From positions 428,294-492,293 of the forward strand of contig ML976689.1 in the NCBI GenBank assembly GCA_010015655.1: a DNA stretch of 64,000 nt, read 5' to 3'. Under the pieces are notes generated by a model. The model had not been told where the DNA came from, did not search any database, and was given only the letters and a program-made list of their open reading frames with translations. Position 1 is the first letter of the stretch. The number at the start of each line of letters is the position of its first letter. The translations under genes and the position numbers were made by a program. Of this stretch, positions 1 to 10,824 are shown piece after piece. Source of the DNA: Bimuria novae-zelandiae CBS 107.79. Its lineage: Eukaryota; Ascomycota; Dothideomycetes; Pleosporales; Didymosphaeriaceae.

Positions 1-2945
1 GTAATGTATTTGGATAAGCATACCGTATTCAAATCTGCTCCGTTGCAACTGGGCTGCCAGGCTCTTTGATCTCCACGAATGCTGGGCCCCGTAGTCCAGG
101 TAATAACTTAACTGCTGGCAGTCTCTCTTATCAAGGAGTTGCCCACTAGCAGCGAATTAGCACTTATAATTTAAACGTTTTATAATAGTATTTATAAGAT
201 GTTACTGAACTTACTATTAAATAGCACGAAGAAGAGGCAGCCAGCGCCCAAATGCATTACTTTTGTAATGGGTTTGCTCACAGGCATTAGTATGTGCACT
301 TATACTCTCCCATGTACTAGCCCCTATACTCGATAAGGCTTTATTTAAACCACACTAAAATATTTCATTTTTCTTGTGACGTGCCCAGGCGACGATAGAG
401 GGAGGGTATAGTAAGGGATCTAAATCAATTAATAATATATTCAGAATCTATTCTAGATATATGTTACGCTTACTGCTCAGTTCATCGCAGAGAGTATTAT
501 AGTCCTCTACTATTTAACAAAACAGTAGCTAGAGAAGCTAATTGTATGGAGAGTAATAAGACTTATTAACAGCTCTATAGGCACTCTTAACCGCTCGTTT
601 AATGTCTCTTTTAAAGTGTATAACACAGTAAATAATAGCATGACTAATCTGCCACTACTAGCTTCGAGACGAAGGGTCTATCTCCTAGAGATATAATCTA
701 AATCCTGTTAAATGCATTAGGGATACATATCTAATACATTTGCTATCTTACCTGGAAGCTGTTTTATGTCTATATCTATAATAAGTGCTGCAAAACCTTC
801 TCCGTGTAGATATTGCCATCGAACCTGATAGCCGTATCTTGTCTTAATCAGGGTAAAGACTCTTTTAAATATCTAATAGTACATTTTAGTCGACTCTTGG
901 TTGACGTATACTTGGATAAGGGTAAATGCTATAATATGTTAGTAATAGATTTCTAACGCTTTATAGTTTCTTACTCTTCTAATTTATTTTATTTATTATT
1001 ACAAAGACAATCTCCTTTTTATTCTTGTTCTTTAGCCTTTTAAAGGCTATATCGCATTAAAGCTATTCCTGTTGCATAAACACTTTAAGCTGCTGCTTAA
1101 AAAAGCATATAACTATAAAATTCTCCCCGTCGTAGAAGACATCTTAAATATACTATTAATGTATTAGTAATATATTACTATCCTGGTTAGTTCTTCGTAT
1201 ACCTAGTTATCTCTATTCTGATGCCTAACTTTAAACTCGTACTCTACAGTAGCTATTTCTTAGCCGTAGGGGTAATTAAGAACCCGCTGCTTATAGATTA
1301 AGGCGTTAATCTTGTCTTAATTTACAAGACTAGTATAAACATCTTGTAGACTTAAGCCGTCGTACTACTGATAGAAGTCCCGGACCAATAGGTTCCTAAG
1401 TAGAGTATCTTAATGTATTAGTAATATATTTTTAATGTTATGCAGTAACGTACTCCTGGTAAGGCATGGGTCGTTAATCCGCTGGATAATATCTAGAAGC
1501 CCTTGTCGTATATCTTTTAGTGTCTTATTAACTGCAGGAGGCGGGTGGGTATAAGTGCCTATTGACACCTAAATAATGTATGGATATAAAGTCAGATCTG
1601 CAGGTACGATTCGAATGAACTTTACACCACAGCTCGATTTGACTAGCTCGCCTTGACCCTGAAAGTGGTCGACACCTAACACATTTAGAATCTATTCGCA
1701 AACCATTTATAATATCTTACTACATTTTTTTCGCCTTGCGCCAGTGTATTTAACAACATGACAGCTATCTATTCTGTTCTCTATAGCTACATTATTAAAT
1801 CGATTACGTAGGAAGTCAACCTGATAGCGATATTAAAGTGGAAGAGGCCGAGAGTAGTGTAACCGTGAGCGATAGGCACAGTTCTAACACTAAATAAGGT
1901 ATCAGGGGACACCTAAAATTATCTAAGACCAGGTAAATGTATTAGCAATACACCCTTAACTTATTCTTAGGTACACATACTGGCCTAGACTCTTTAACGA
2001 ATCTAGCAGTACACGTAGATTCAGGTTATATACAGGCTATCCCATTAAGGAACTTTTACTACTCTAAAAGATAGAAGCTATAGAAGACCTGTTAGAAAGT
2101 TTATCTAATATATTAACAGGATATTCCTAACCTATTTGCATCAACTTCCTGTGAGTCTCGCCCATTCCTTGCTCGAACTTGTCGGATAGTCTCAAGCATA
2201 GAAGCGGTAACTTCAGTATGATGCATCGCTTGTATATCTGAATCTAGATATGTGCAGGAGACAGTACCTGTACAGATATAGTTTGTTCGATGAATAGGAG
2301 CATCATTAAAAAATAATAAGCTGCTTTTCTTCTCTACTGCGCCAACCTGTGCACAGCTGTATATTACCTAAATTATATTAGCAACTTATTTGCAATACCT
2401 TTAGAATAGATTATCCTACTCGCTGATTAAACGCCTTTCTTTTAGTATCTGACCATGCTGACACGTTAATAATATATGCAAAGCCATCTTCAGAGCTATT
2501 TGGAAACTTAGGTAGCAAATTTGTAAAAAAAGATTTGCCCAACTTTTATAGCCCTCTAATTATTAGTAGCTATTATAGTGGTAAGATGACTTTGTTGTGC
2601 AATTTTAACCTGAAAGCTGTTACTAATGTTTTCTTAATAGGTTATAATATTACCTACTAGAACTGTAGTAGGATTAAACTCCTCGCCCTCTTCGCTCTGT
2701 GAAATGCTACTACTATCTGATTGACTGTTGATATAATCTATCATGCGATGATAGGTAGGGTCGTCCTGGGAAGTATAGTCGCCCTAGGGTGCTGGTGTCT
2801 TAATTGCATGAATGACATCATCTGGAGTTATATATTAGACATAAAATGACAATGCATTGGTAATACATTAGGAAGCTATTACCTTCCGTAGACATAGTTC
2901 GAGTTAGAAAGTGAACAAAGTCGTCGAAGGTGAGCCTACCCTTTA
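1..2945 (-). mobile_element. RIP-degraded relic of a large fungal transposase-like gene
   Basis: AT-rich, stop-riddled DNA with no open frame, but the minus strand still reads recognisable pieces in the right order. These are HGEGFAALIIDIDIKQLPG around 805-750, IYCVIHFKRDI around 633-601 and TNACEQTHYKSNAFG around 291-247. I recall similar strings from large repeated fungal proteins with MULE-like transposase features; that family name is from memory and uncertain. The stops sit where CAG, CAA or TGG codons are expected, consistent with RIP. The N-terminal part would lie towards 2900. Several copies of a near-palindrome like AATGTATTAGTAATACATT are scattered through it (near 1157, 1411, 1934 and 2850). 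The left end is outside the window. Confidence 0.5.
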
Positions 2946-2954
2946 AAAAAGATT

Positions 2955-3055
2955 TGAGTGGAGTTGCTCAGCCTACCTTTTGCGACCAAATCTTGGCGCC
3001 AAGAGGTTGGGCTGAGCAGACCCACTTAGGTGAGCCCAGCTGGCAACTCCACTGA
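2955..3055. repeat. Short inverted repeat pair beside a pogo element
   Basis: The 13 bases at 2955-2967 and 3043-3055 are inverted copies of each other with one mismatch, around a 75-base spacer of normal GC content. The pair lies between the degraded relic on the left and the TA target site of the pogo element at 3079. It could be the end of a small non-autonomous element or simply a hairpin. No target duplication was recognised. Confidence 0.35.
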
Positions 3056-3080
3056 CTGTCTCGGCAGGGTAGTTGCGCTA

Positions 3081-3121
3081 CCGTGTCCGTGCACCCAATG
3101 CACGGAGTCAACCAATGCACG
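3081..3121 (+). repeat. Left terminal inverted repeat of pogo element
   Basis: The 41 bases are an exact reverse complement of 5177-5217. Preceded by the TA target site at 3079-3080. Confidence 0.92.
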
Positions 3122-3241
3122 CTCCGAGCCTGTACGGCCACCACAAAAGTAAGGCTATAGAGCCACACACAATAGTTAATATCGTGAGATTTTTTGATAG
3201 GTTAATCTATAGACCTATGCGACAAAGTTTCCCATACAAAG

Positions 3242-4930
3242 TTACTGATATTTAGTGGCGGTGCGGCCGCTGCGTGTCGTGATAGTTGGGCGTGGTAGAG
3301 GAGGCGTCGCAGGCTTTGGGTGACTACGCGCACCCACAGCACGACGCGCAGGCTTCTGTTTGACAGCAGAAGCTTTTGAGGTTGGACGATTACCTCTTTG
3401 GGATAATTTGAGAGCTTTTGCAGCGTCGCGAGCCTCCTTATCCTTGCGTCTTTGCTCCTTGCGCGCATCGATGGCTGCTCGCTCCTCTGCCTTGGCCTGG
3501 TCTCTCGCTGCCTTCTCCCTTGCCCGCTGCTCACGCTTCTCTTCTGCAATCTTCTCCTTGTAGAGTTTACTAGCAGCAGCTAACTCTCTCGTCTCTGCCT
3601 TTTTGAGCTCCTCTTCTTGTGCCTCTTGTTCTGCAACAGCCATGCGCGCGCGCGCCTCCCGGAAGGCTCGAGGAGACCACATCATCGCACCTCCGTGATA
3701 CTCCTGATGCTGCTGCAGGTCTAATTACCTATTAGGTTGCTTCTAGCGCTTCCTATTTTGGTAGAGCTTCTTGCGTAAGCCATCTACTTCAACTTGGAGT
3801 AATTCTACTTGAGATGAGAGATGGTGGATAGTTTGACCCAGCTTCCGTGCGCCCACACTGCGCGAATCCTTCACCTCTGCCTGAAGTGTGGTGCAAGCTT
3901 TGAGCCAATCCTCTGCAGAATAAGCCGTAGAGCCAGAGGAGACTGATTCTAAGCTGTCAAGGCTTATGTGGCGGAACCTATCGAGTATGACGTCGGGATT
4001 CACTGGGGATATGCCGGTGGCTGTGAAGGCCTTTGATATGAGGTTTTCAGTGAACGTGGATACCCAGGCAGGCCAGAACAGGGCAAAGAAGTCACCTTTG
4101 GACAGTGGAGAAAGGCCCTGAGATACCTGGAGGTGGTTGTCGAGTTCACAGGAGTAGTTAGATAAGAGAGGCTTAAAGCAGACTACATCTAACAGCTAAA
4201 GAGTCTAGGTACTGTAAGGAGGCAATACTGCCAATATAATCCACTTCTAGTAATAGTATTCGATAAACTCTTGGGTTAGATAACTCCCATGGCCATCTAT
4301 AATTAAGAGCTAATACCTTAGCCGTGCCTTTAGCTTAGTGTATCGGTTAAACACCTGCTTAAGCCAAGCCAACCCTATATCATTGTTCGTCCATCCTGAT
4401 GGCGATGAGGCGACGTGGATAGCGTGCTTTCCCGCCTCGATATCCGCCACCCAGCGGCTTTGGATAGTGGAGTTCTTTGACGCGAAGATGATGCCAGGGG
4501 GAAGAGCAGTACCATCCGCGCAGATCGCGGCCAACAGGCTCACCCACTCACGTGAGCCATCTTGACGAGCCTGCCTGACCTCCTTCTTCTCATATTGACG
4601 CCTGCTGAACACCCGTTTGGTTCTACCCAGCACCCCAATCGCGAAGCCCTTCTCATCCATATTGTATGTGTTCTCTGGCGCAATGTCGTATTGAGTGATC
4701 TTCTGCTGTAGAACCTCAAAGTACAACTGGTACTTGCATTGTGACTCAGCGTTATAGCGATTAGAGTCCATGCTGGTAGTCCATTAGAGGGTAAGCTAAT
4801 CGCGGTGACGGTGCAGGAAGCGCTTAACCCAGCTATTAGAGCAGGACTGTAAGGTAACTAAGAATACGAAATTTTGTATTATATGCCTTATAGGTAGTAA
4901 GTGACGCGCCGAAAGCTCCTCTATATACTT
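3242..4930 (-). pseudogene. Broken pogo/Fot1 transposase (DDE family)
   Basis: Three open blocks in order on the minus strand make one disrupted transposase. Block 4771-4310 holds the start of the DDE domain with the first catalytic aspartate in NMDEKGFAIGV, then SREWVSLLAAICADG. Block 4003-3743 carries the conserved C-terminal helix TIHHLSSQVELL. Block 3685-3242 is the basic, helical tail beginning MMWSPRAFREAR, common at the C-terminus of fungal pogo transposases. Upstream of 4771 the frame continues as SWVKRFLHRHRD with stops, so the N-terminal DNA-binding part is damaged. The element cannot encode a full transposase as read here. Confidence 0.85.
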
Positions 4931-5176
4931 AACTAGATCTAATTCCTATTAGTTACTAAGCTTTTATTAGTTCTTGTTAGTAACGCGTTAGGGGACCTAA
5001 TTAAGTTAATACGCGCGCGACAACGTTAAGCAATTAATACTATATTTTTTTACTATATTTATATACATAAGTTGTTTACTAGGCTTTAAATTATTAATCT
5101 CTGCAAGCGCATCTAATATTTTTATTATAGTGGTTAAGTAAATACGCGTTTAAAAGGTGGTGGTGATCGCGATCCC

Positions 5177-5217
5177 CGTGCATTGGTTGACTCCGTGCAT
5201 TGGGTGCACGGACACGG
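5177..5217 (-). repeat. Right terminal inverted repeat of pogo element
   Basis: Exact inverted copy of 3081-3121, followed by the TA target site at 5218-5219. Confidence 0.92.
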
Positions 5218-5219
5218 TA

Positions 5220-5829
5220 CTGTATCTTTTCCACGCTAGACAATCTACTTCAAAAATTTGCTCTCCCTTATGCGTGGTCATCGTAATCGCCCGAGCCTAC
5301 GCACGACTTTCGATATTTCGGAAAACTCGACTCCTTGTACCAAAGCTACTCTTTGCGAGCGCTCAAAAACACATCAGTTCGCTGTGGTAGTTTCTTTGGC
5401 GATGGAGTTAGCAGTTAAGAATCCAGAATAGTACTAGTATGGTAGGGTACGGGGAAAAAATCGTCTCCTGCCCTACTAGCGTCGTTTCTCTCGTGCCAGC
5501 TAATTGGAGCAAATATACCCTTCAGTTTCCATGGTGGTCAAGGCAGTTGCACGATGGCGCTCGCTTTCACAAGTCGTATGAGTATGGATCCATCTGACGG
5601 TCGTTTGGCTGCGGCTCTAAACTTAATCATGGCGCTTAAGTCATTGTACGATTTCAACGGGTCAGGGCTGCTAACAAGCCTCGTGACATCTGATCAGGGT
5701 TACCGAATCTTGGCAGCTTGTGCCGCACCTCAGCTCATGCCGCACCTACCTATAATTAACACTAACTTTAACCCCTTGCATCTCTACTAATATAGATTTA
5801 ATTAAGGCCGCGATTACGGCAATTAAATT
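5220..5829. other. GC-normal unassigned segment between two pogo elements
   Basis: Composition resembles single-copy DNA rather than the mutated neighbours. A 78-codon open frame occurs at 5554-5790 on the plus strand, but it has no recognisable domain or intron signals, so I do not call a gene. It may be a remnant of the pre-insertion locus. Confidence 0.4.
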
Positions 5830-6867
5830 ATAAAAATTAAAAAAATCTTTTTTATATAAAAAAGTTATAAAAAATTATAGTATTATAAAATCTATACTAT
5901 AGCGCTAGTACTAAGGCCTTATAGCGTTACGAGAAGACGGATACGCTAAATAATATAATTTTAGCTATAAGAAGGAGATAGAGCTCTTATAGTATATTAA
6001 AATACTTACTAAATAGGGCCTGCTACCTACACGCTAGATAATTAAAAGTTTTACTTTTATAATAGCCTATAAAGAGGTCTCTATTACCTAAGTTAATTAA
6101 TTTACTACTAAGAACAAGGAATCCTTAATATTTTAATAAACTACTAGTATTAATTATAATTACTATGTAGCTAATTCCCTATATAAATATAAGCTTTACT
6201 TTAACCTCTTACGCGATAAAATTAGCTAGTATTAAATAAAGGCTTATTATATATATAATATAGATAAGAAAGGCTTCCTAATTAGTATCCTGTCTAGGTT
6301 AAAGAGTATATTTAATCGCCCTCTATAGGAGGCACATACTATACGGCAGGCTATCCAGGATAGATCCCGTGATTAGATATCCCTAATTGCAGGTATCTGT
6401 GCAGATGGGAGCTGCCTTAACCTAGCCCTAATCTATCTATCTACCGCTGGCAATATACTGGATACCTGGGTTAAGGATATTAACCCTGCTAAGCTATCTA
6501 CCTTTGTTACCTTATCTAATTCTAGCTAGAGCAATAATTAGATAGGGCTAGTATAGTTAGAAAGGGTATTTAATCGCCTTACTAAAAAGAAAGCTTAATA
6601 ATTATATTAATTATTAATCCTTAATAGCTATAGATCCTATGTTACTATAGATTTTATTAATTATTATAACTATAATAGGATCTTGCTAGCTATTTATTTA
6701 CCTTATATAACTTATATACTATAGCCTCTTAATATATTTATATTTAAGCCTTTATTAATAGCGTATTTAAATAAGCTTACCTTATTTATTAATACTAGCT
6801 AGGGGCTTATTACTATAACTATAAGGGACTTTTATTAACTTTTCTAAAAGGCCTAAATTAATATAAT
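5830..6867 (+). mobile_element. RIP-degraded pogo-type transposase relic
   Basis: The plus strand reads a decayed DDE transposase. Pieces include ISLIAGICADGSCLNLALIY (6379-6438), then the conserved LILNSYRSYVTIDFI around 6617-6660 and the YLPYITYILQPLN-like region around 6695-6730, where the glutamine codon is now TAG. Stops are all of the kind produced by C-to-T or G-to-A change. The right end is cut off by the solo LTR at 6868. I could not define terminal repeats. Confidence 0.75.
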
Positions 6868-7295
6868 TGTTAAGATCCCAAAGAGATAGCTAATCCCTAA
6901 GGGGCTAAGGTTGGTTCTCGGGCAGGAATACTGGTAGGACAGGAGAGGGTTGTAGTGATAGCTTGCGCCTGTCACTGAGGGCGTTGGTATCGAAGGTGTG
7001 TACAGCACAATCAAATCAACAAGGTTGCTTTTTCAGATCCAAACGATAGATTGATAAACAGGTTAAACATAAGTAGAAGAGAGACTCCTTCTTGCGTTCC
7101 TATATACTTGTCCTGCTCGACATGCTCGAGTCGAGCGCAGCGAGCAGAGGTCTTGGCTTCTGCGTCTGCTCGACTTGCTCGAGTCGAGCGCGTCGAGCAG
7201 TCACGTGACCTCCAGGTACTGTACCTTCATTGGTCACCATAAGACCATAGGCGCTCTGGAGCCTAGCCAAGTGCCTGTAAGATCGGATCTTAACA
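6868..7295 (-). repeat. Solo LTR, relative of the 10314 retrotransposon family
   Basis: Bounded by TGTTAAGATC at 6868 and GATCTTAACA ending at 7295. The stretch 6880-7075, reverse complemented, matches the 3' half of the LTR at 10314-10807, so the LTR lies in minus orientation. The other half differs and contains two 35-bp palindrome-rich copies. The flanking five bases (ATAAT and GGAC/G) do not match, so no clear target duplication is visible. Contains TCACGTGA at 7201-7208. Confidence 0.75.
7113..7200. repeat. Two 35-bp palindrome-rich direct repeats in the solo LTR
   Basis: Copies at 7113-7147 and 7166-7200 share the core GCTCGAGTCGAGC flanked by CTGCTCGAC and CGAGCAG, so each copy is itself largely self-complementary and could fold into a hairpin. 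They occupy the position taken by 19-bp tandem repeats in the related LTR at 10314. Confidence 0.8.
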
Positions 7296-8127
7296 GGGAC
7301 CATGTAATTAGACAATTATTATATATTTAAGTTAAACTTTAGTAAAGGATTATATAGTAAATACTTTCAAATATAAAAAGTGTTATCTACGTTTTACTAA
7401 CGTAAAAACTAATATAAAAAAGTTACTATAATTAGCGCCCCTAAGGCTACTGTATATATAAATTTTAACTTAGTGCTACTACTAAAGTTACCTTAAGTAC
7501 TTATTTTAAGTTAGTTACGTGTAGGTAGCCCGCAAGGCTTCTAAATATAACTTATTACTACTAATTATTAACTTACTAAGCTACTAGAGGTTATAGTAAT
7601 TAATTAAATAGGTAATAGTCTAGCTATTTAAATACGGGACGCATAGAGGTACTAGGACACTATGTGCTCGAACTACACCTATGTGTGCTACTTTTAGCGT
7701 ACTAAATAGTTAGTGGTGCGGTTCTCCGATTATATGCCCGTCGAGGGCAATATAGTCGCCATATAGGCCTGCGAGATGTCGCTGCAAAGGTGTACAGTTG
7801 CAGCGCTGTTAGACAACGTTCGGTTAATAATAGCGAGGTCTCGTAAGCAGGTTAGGCGATAGTAGAGGCAGAGCAACTCTAATAGTAAGTTTATAGTAAA
7901 AGATATATTTAAATTACTAATCACGTCTATAGTAAGTTAATTAGTATAAAGTTAGTTATTTTAATAATTACTTACGTAGTAGCAAGGGTCTAATTACTTA
8001 CTAAATAACTTATTAGTTTTAACATTGGATTTATTAACTTATAGTAATATAACACTGTTTTTCCTATAGTATTGGCTTAATAAGAGTCTACATAAAGATT
8101 GTAGAGATATAAGAAAAGTCTTTACTA
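7296..8127. other. AT-rich unassigned RIP-type sequence
   Basis: About 830 bases of TA-rich DNA without an open frame or recognisable transposon protein on either strand. Probably the continuation of the older transposon layer into which the solo LTR and the next pogo element inserted. Confidence 0.5.
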
Positions 8128-8129
8128 TA

Positions 8130-9984
8130 GAGTCTCCCCCCCAGATTTGACCCAACCCCAGATTTGACCTAGCAAAATTAACTCTACGCACGCGATCGCA
8201 TTGCGCGTCGCGTGCGCTTTACCAGCCCCTCTAATAAACTATCTACTAAACAATCCGAACCTTCCGCTTCCTCCTAACTATCTTCTTCTAGTACTACAAC
8301 CTTTTATAGGCGCCCCCTTACTCGTTTTATTGTTGGCTTCGCCTCCTCCTCGCGGGCGATCTATAACACTTCTGTTATTATGTAGATTAATTAACCTTCT
8401 AGTTAAACTCTTTTTCCTTTTTTAGCCTTCTTTCGCTTCTAAAGAAGCTTAGACTAATCTATAATCTACTTAGCTTAAATAGCTATTATAGCATTCTGCA
8501 TTTTATAAAGGCGTGTTATCTGCTCTGCGTAGCGTTTTACTAGCGAGAGGACTACGGGATCCTCGCGAAGCGACTCTATAAATTGCTTATTTAATCTTAG
8601 TAGTTTTACTAGCTCTAGAGGAGAGCTCTATAGTAGAGAGAGATCTAGATTAGTCGCTTATTATAGTGTAGCTAGGATAGGCAATAGCGGGGGCGACTTG
8701 CAAGATAGGTTACTAAGGACATGCATAGGTAACGCAGGCTATAAGCTAGCGGCACGCTATCTACTAAGTATATTTTTCTTTAATATTGCCTTCTCTCGTG
8801 CGCAGGATAGCAATTCTATCTACTTTAATCGCGGAATGCGCTGTAAGCTAAGCTGGGATATTGCATGCGTCTTACAGGAGTGATACTATTTAAACGTTAA
8901 AAAGATGCTAAGATTAAGAGGTTAGAGTATATATAAGTAATAAGTAGGCATAATTAGAAGATTAATCTAATTTTTTATATAGTAGGCAATAAAATCTGCG
9001 CGTATATAACTTCTATGTCTATCCGCGATAAGTAAACGCTGGCGCCCCGTAGCCTTATCGCGGGTTAATAGATTAAATACTCTCTTTAGCTATTCTAGAC
9101 CCAGGTTATTTAATGTCTAGCCATTCTTACTAGTAGCAAAATGCCACTCTAGAGGCAATTACTTATTAATCTATTGCATATTAATATTATTTTCTTTAAA
9201 GATTAGGAGGGGAGCCAGCGCTTCGCCTGTAGTATTAATATACTTAATATTTATAATCTATTCTTGCTTCCTAGCAATTACTTTATCCTTTTAAGTAGTA
9301 TTAAGGTACACTAATACCTTCATAATCTGCTCCTCACTAACACCAAATCCTGACTCATCCATGTTCTATATATCCGAAGGGAGGTACGCATGCTCCTCTA
9401 TTTTTAAAGCTACTACGTTAAACTAGCACTCTACACGCGCGTAGGATGCTCCTTCCTTTCGTAAATACTTAAGATGCCTAGCAAATACCCCTTCTATTTT
9501 AGGGTTCCTCTTTTAGAAACGTGTAATTTATTTATTATTAATGTAGGAAAGTAATTATAAAGGAGGGGCTAGTTATAACGCGTGCGTAACGCGTGCGGCC
9601 CGCATAAGAAAGGTAAGCTCTTTTAGTATTAAGTAGGTAATTTAGGTTCTAGTAATAGTGTAGTTCTTAATTTATCGTACAAGAGTCTTTTCTTCCGTGT
9701 TTAACAGGATTTAAGCCATTTCGTAGCTTATAGACTACGTTAAGCCACCGTAATGCCTGCGGTGTAAGGTGCGTCGCGAAACTTTAAAGAAGTCTATAGC
9801 AGAATTTTGAAAAGAAAAATCTTTATTTTAAAAGGCATATAAAGCCTTCTGTATTTGAATTTCGCGATTTAATTGTCTTTTTGGTGTTTAAGGAGGCATT
9901 GGTGGGGATAACGCGTGATGCATGCGCGTCGCATGCTTTTACTGGGTTAAATCTGGGGTTGGGTTAAATCTGGGGGGGGGACTC
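8130..9984 (-). mobile_element. pogo-type DNA transposon with doubled terminal motif
   Basis: An 1855-bp element bounded by TA (8128-8129 and 9985-9986). Each end starts GAGTC, runs through a C tract and contains two direct copies of CCCCAGATTTGACC (left) or its RIP-changed form with TTAACC (right). The inverted similarity extends inward into a GC-rich, CGCG-containing block (8188-8216 and 9908-9938). The minus strand reads a decayed pogo transposase: NMDESGFGVSEEQIMK around 9364-9315, then GEALAPLLIFK, then RLLIADRHRSYI around 9033-8995. Many stops of the RIP type interrupt it. Confidence 0.85.
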
Positions 9985-9986
9985 TA

Positions 9987-10308
9987 GTTACAAATAATAT
10001 AATTAACCTTAATATACTTATAGATCGCTTAATGGCTAGCATGTCGTATATCTTATAGTAAAAAGTATAAGAGCTACTACTATTTTTATTATTTAAATTT
10101 TAAATATATACTGTCTGCTAGTAGTGTAGATTTAAATAACTAATTTTAGAGTAAAAAGCTTAGTGCTTAAAAAATATAAAAAAGAAGTAAGAGCGTGTAG
10201 AACGTAAGAAGTAAAAGGAGCGAGAGGATAAGAATAAGGGCGAGGAGAGCTTATTTATATAATAAATATAAAAAGTTACTAAAGCTTAAGGCTAAATTAC
10301 TAATATTA
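9987..10308. other. AT-rich unassigned sequence before the retrotransposon
   Basis: TA-rich DNA with no recognisable protein. It is the older sequence into which the retrotransposon inserted and it resumes at 17146 beyond that element. Confidence 0.5.
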
Positions 10309-10313
10309 ATTTT

Positions 10314-10807
10314 TGTTAGGATCTGAACATGTATGGGACGCGGAGGACCAACGGGCCCTCAGCGGGGGTGACACTTGGTGGGGTTGCGCAACCGAGGTCA
10401 CGTGATGTACCATCCAGCCAAGGCTGTACCAGCCATGGATGGCAGTACCAGCCATGGATGGCAGTACCAGCCATGGATGGCAGTACCAGCCATGGATGGC
10501 AGTACCAGCCATGGATGGCAACACCAGCCATAGATGGCAACAAAACAATGGATAGTACAGAAATCCTCTTGTATATAAACCGACACGAATACCCTTATAG
10601 CATTCGTGTTTAATCTTGTTTATCAATCTATCGTTTGGATCTGAGTAAGCAACCTTGTTAATTTGATTATGCTGTACACACCTTTGATACTAACGCCCTA
10701 GTAATAAGCGCAAGCTATTACTACAACCTCTCCTATCCTACCAAGTATTCCTGCCCGAGAACCAACCTTACCCCTATAGGGATTAGCTATCCTTCTAGGA
10801 CTTAACA
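10314..10807 (+). repeat. Left (5') LTR, 494 bp
   Basis: Begins TGTTAGGATCTG and ends GGACTTAACA. Contains TCACGTGA at 10398-10405 and six 19-bp tandem repeats at 10426-10539. It is longer than the right LTR by exactly 76 bp, which equals four repeat units. Confidence 0.92.
10426..10539 (+). repeat. 19-bp minisatellite in the 5' LTR (six units)
   Basis: Unit GTACCAGCCATGGATGGCA repeats five times perfectly and a sixth time as ACACCAGCCATAGATGGCA. The corresponding array in the right LTR (16835-16872) has two units. The repeats include CCATGG palindromes. Confidence 0.95.
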
Positions 10808-10824
10808 TTTTGAACACCCTTAAC

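Larger units (their letters stand above)
3081..5217 (-). mobile_element. Fot1/pogo-type DNA transposon with perfect terminal repeats
   Basis: A complete Tc1/mariner-superfamily element of 2137 bp. The terminal inverted repeats are 41 bp and identical (3081-3121 and 5177-5217). They are flanked by TA on both sides (3079-3080 and 5218-5219), the usual target duplication of this superfamily. The transposase reads on the minus strand. Base composition is patchy: the catalytic and C-terminal blocks are GC-normal while 4140-4330 and 4790-5160 are AT-rich and stop-containing. Identical ends with a damaged interior suggest insertion was not long ago on the RIP time scale, or that the element can be moved by a transposase supplied elsewhere. 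Confidence 0.9.

Noticed and set aside
5554..5790. 78-codon open frame in GC-normal sequence
   Set aside because: No domain, no splice sites and no neighbours supporting it; short frames of this size are expected by chance in GC-normal DNA.
10426..10539. Regularly spaced 19-bp repeats that might suggest a CRISPR array
   Set aside because: The units are contiguous with no spacers, lie inside an LTR and the organism is a fungus.
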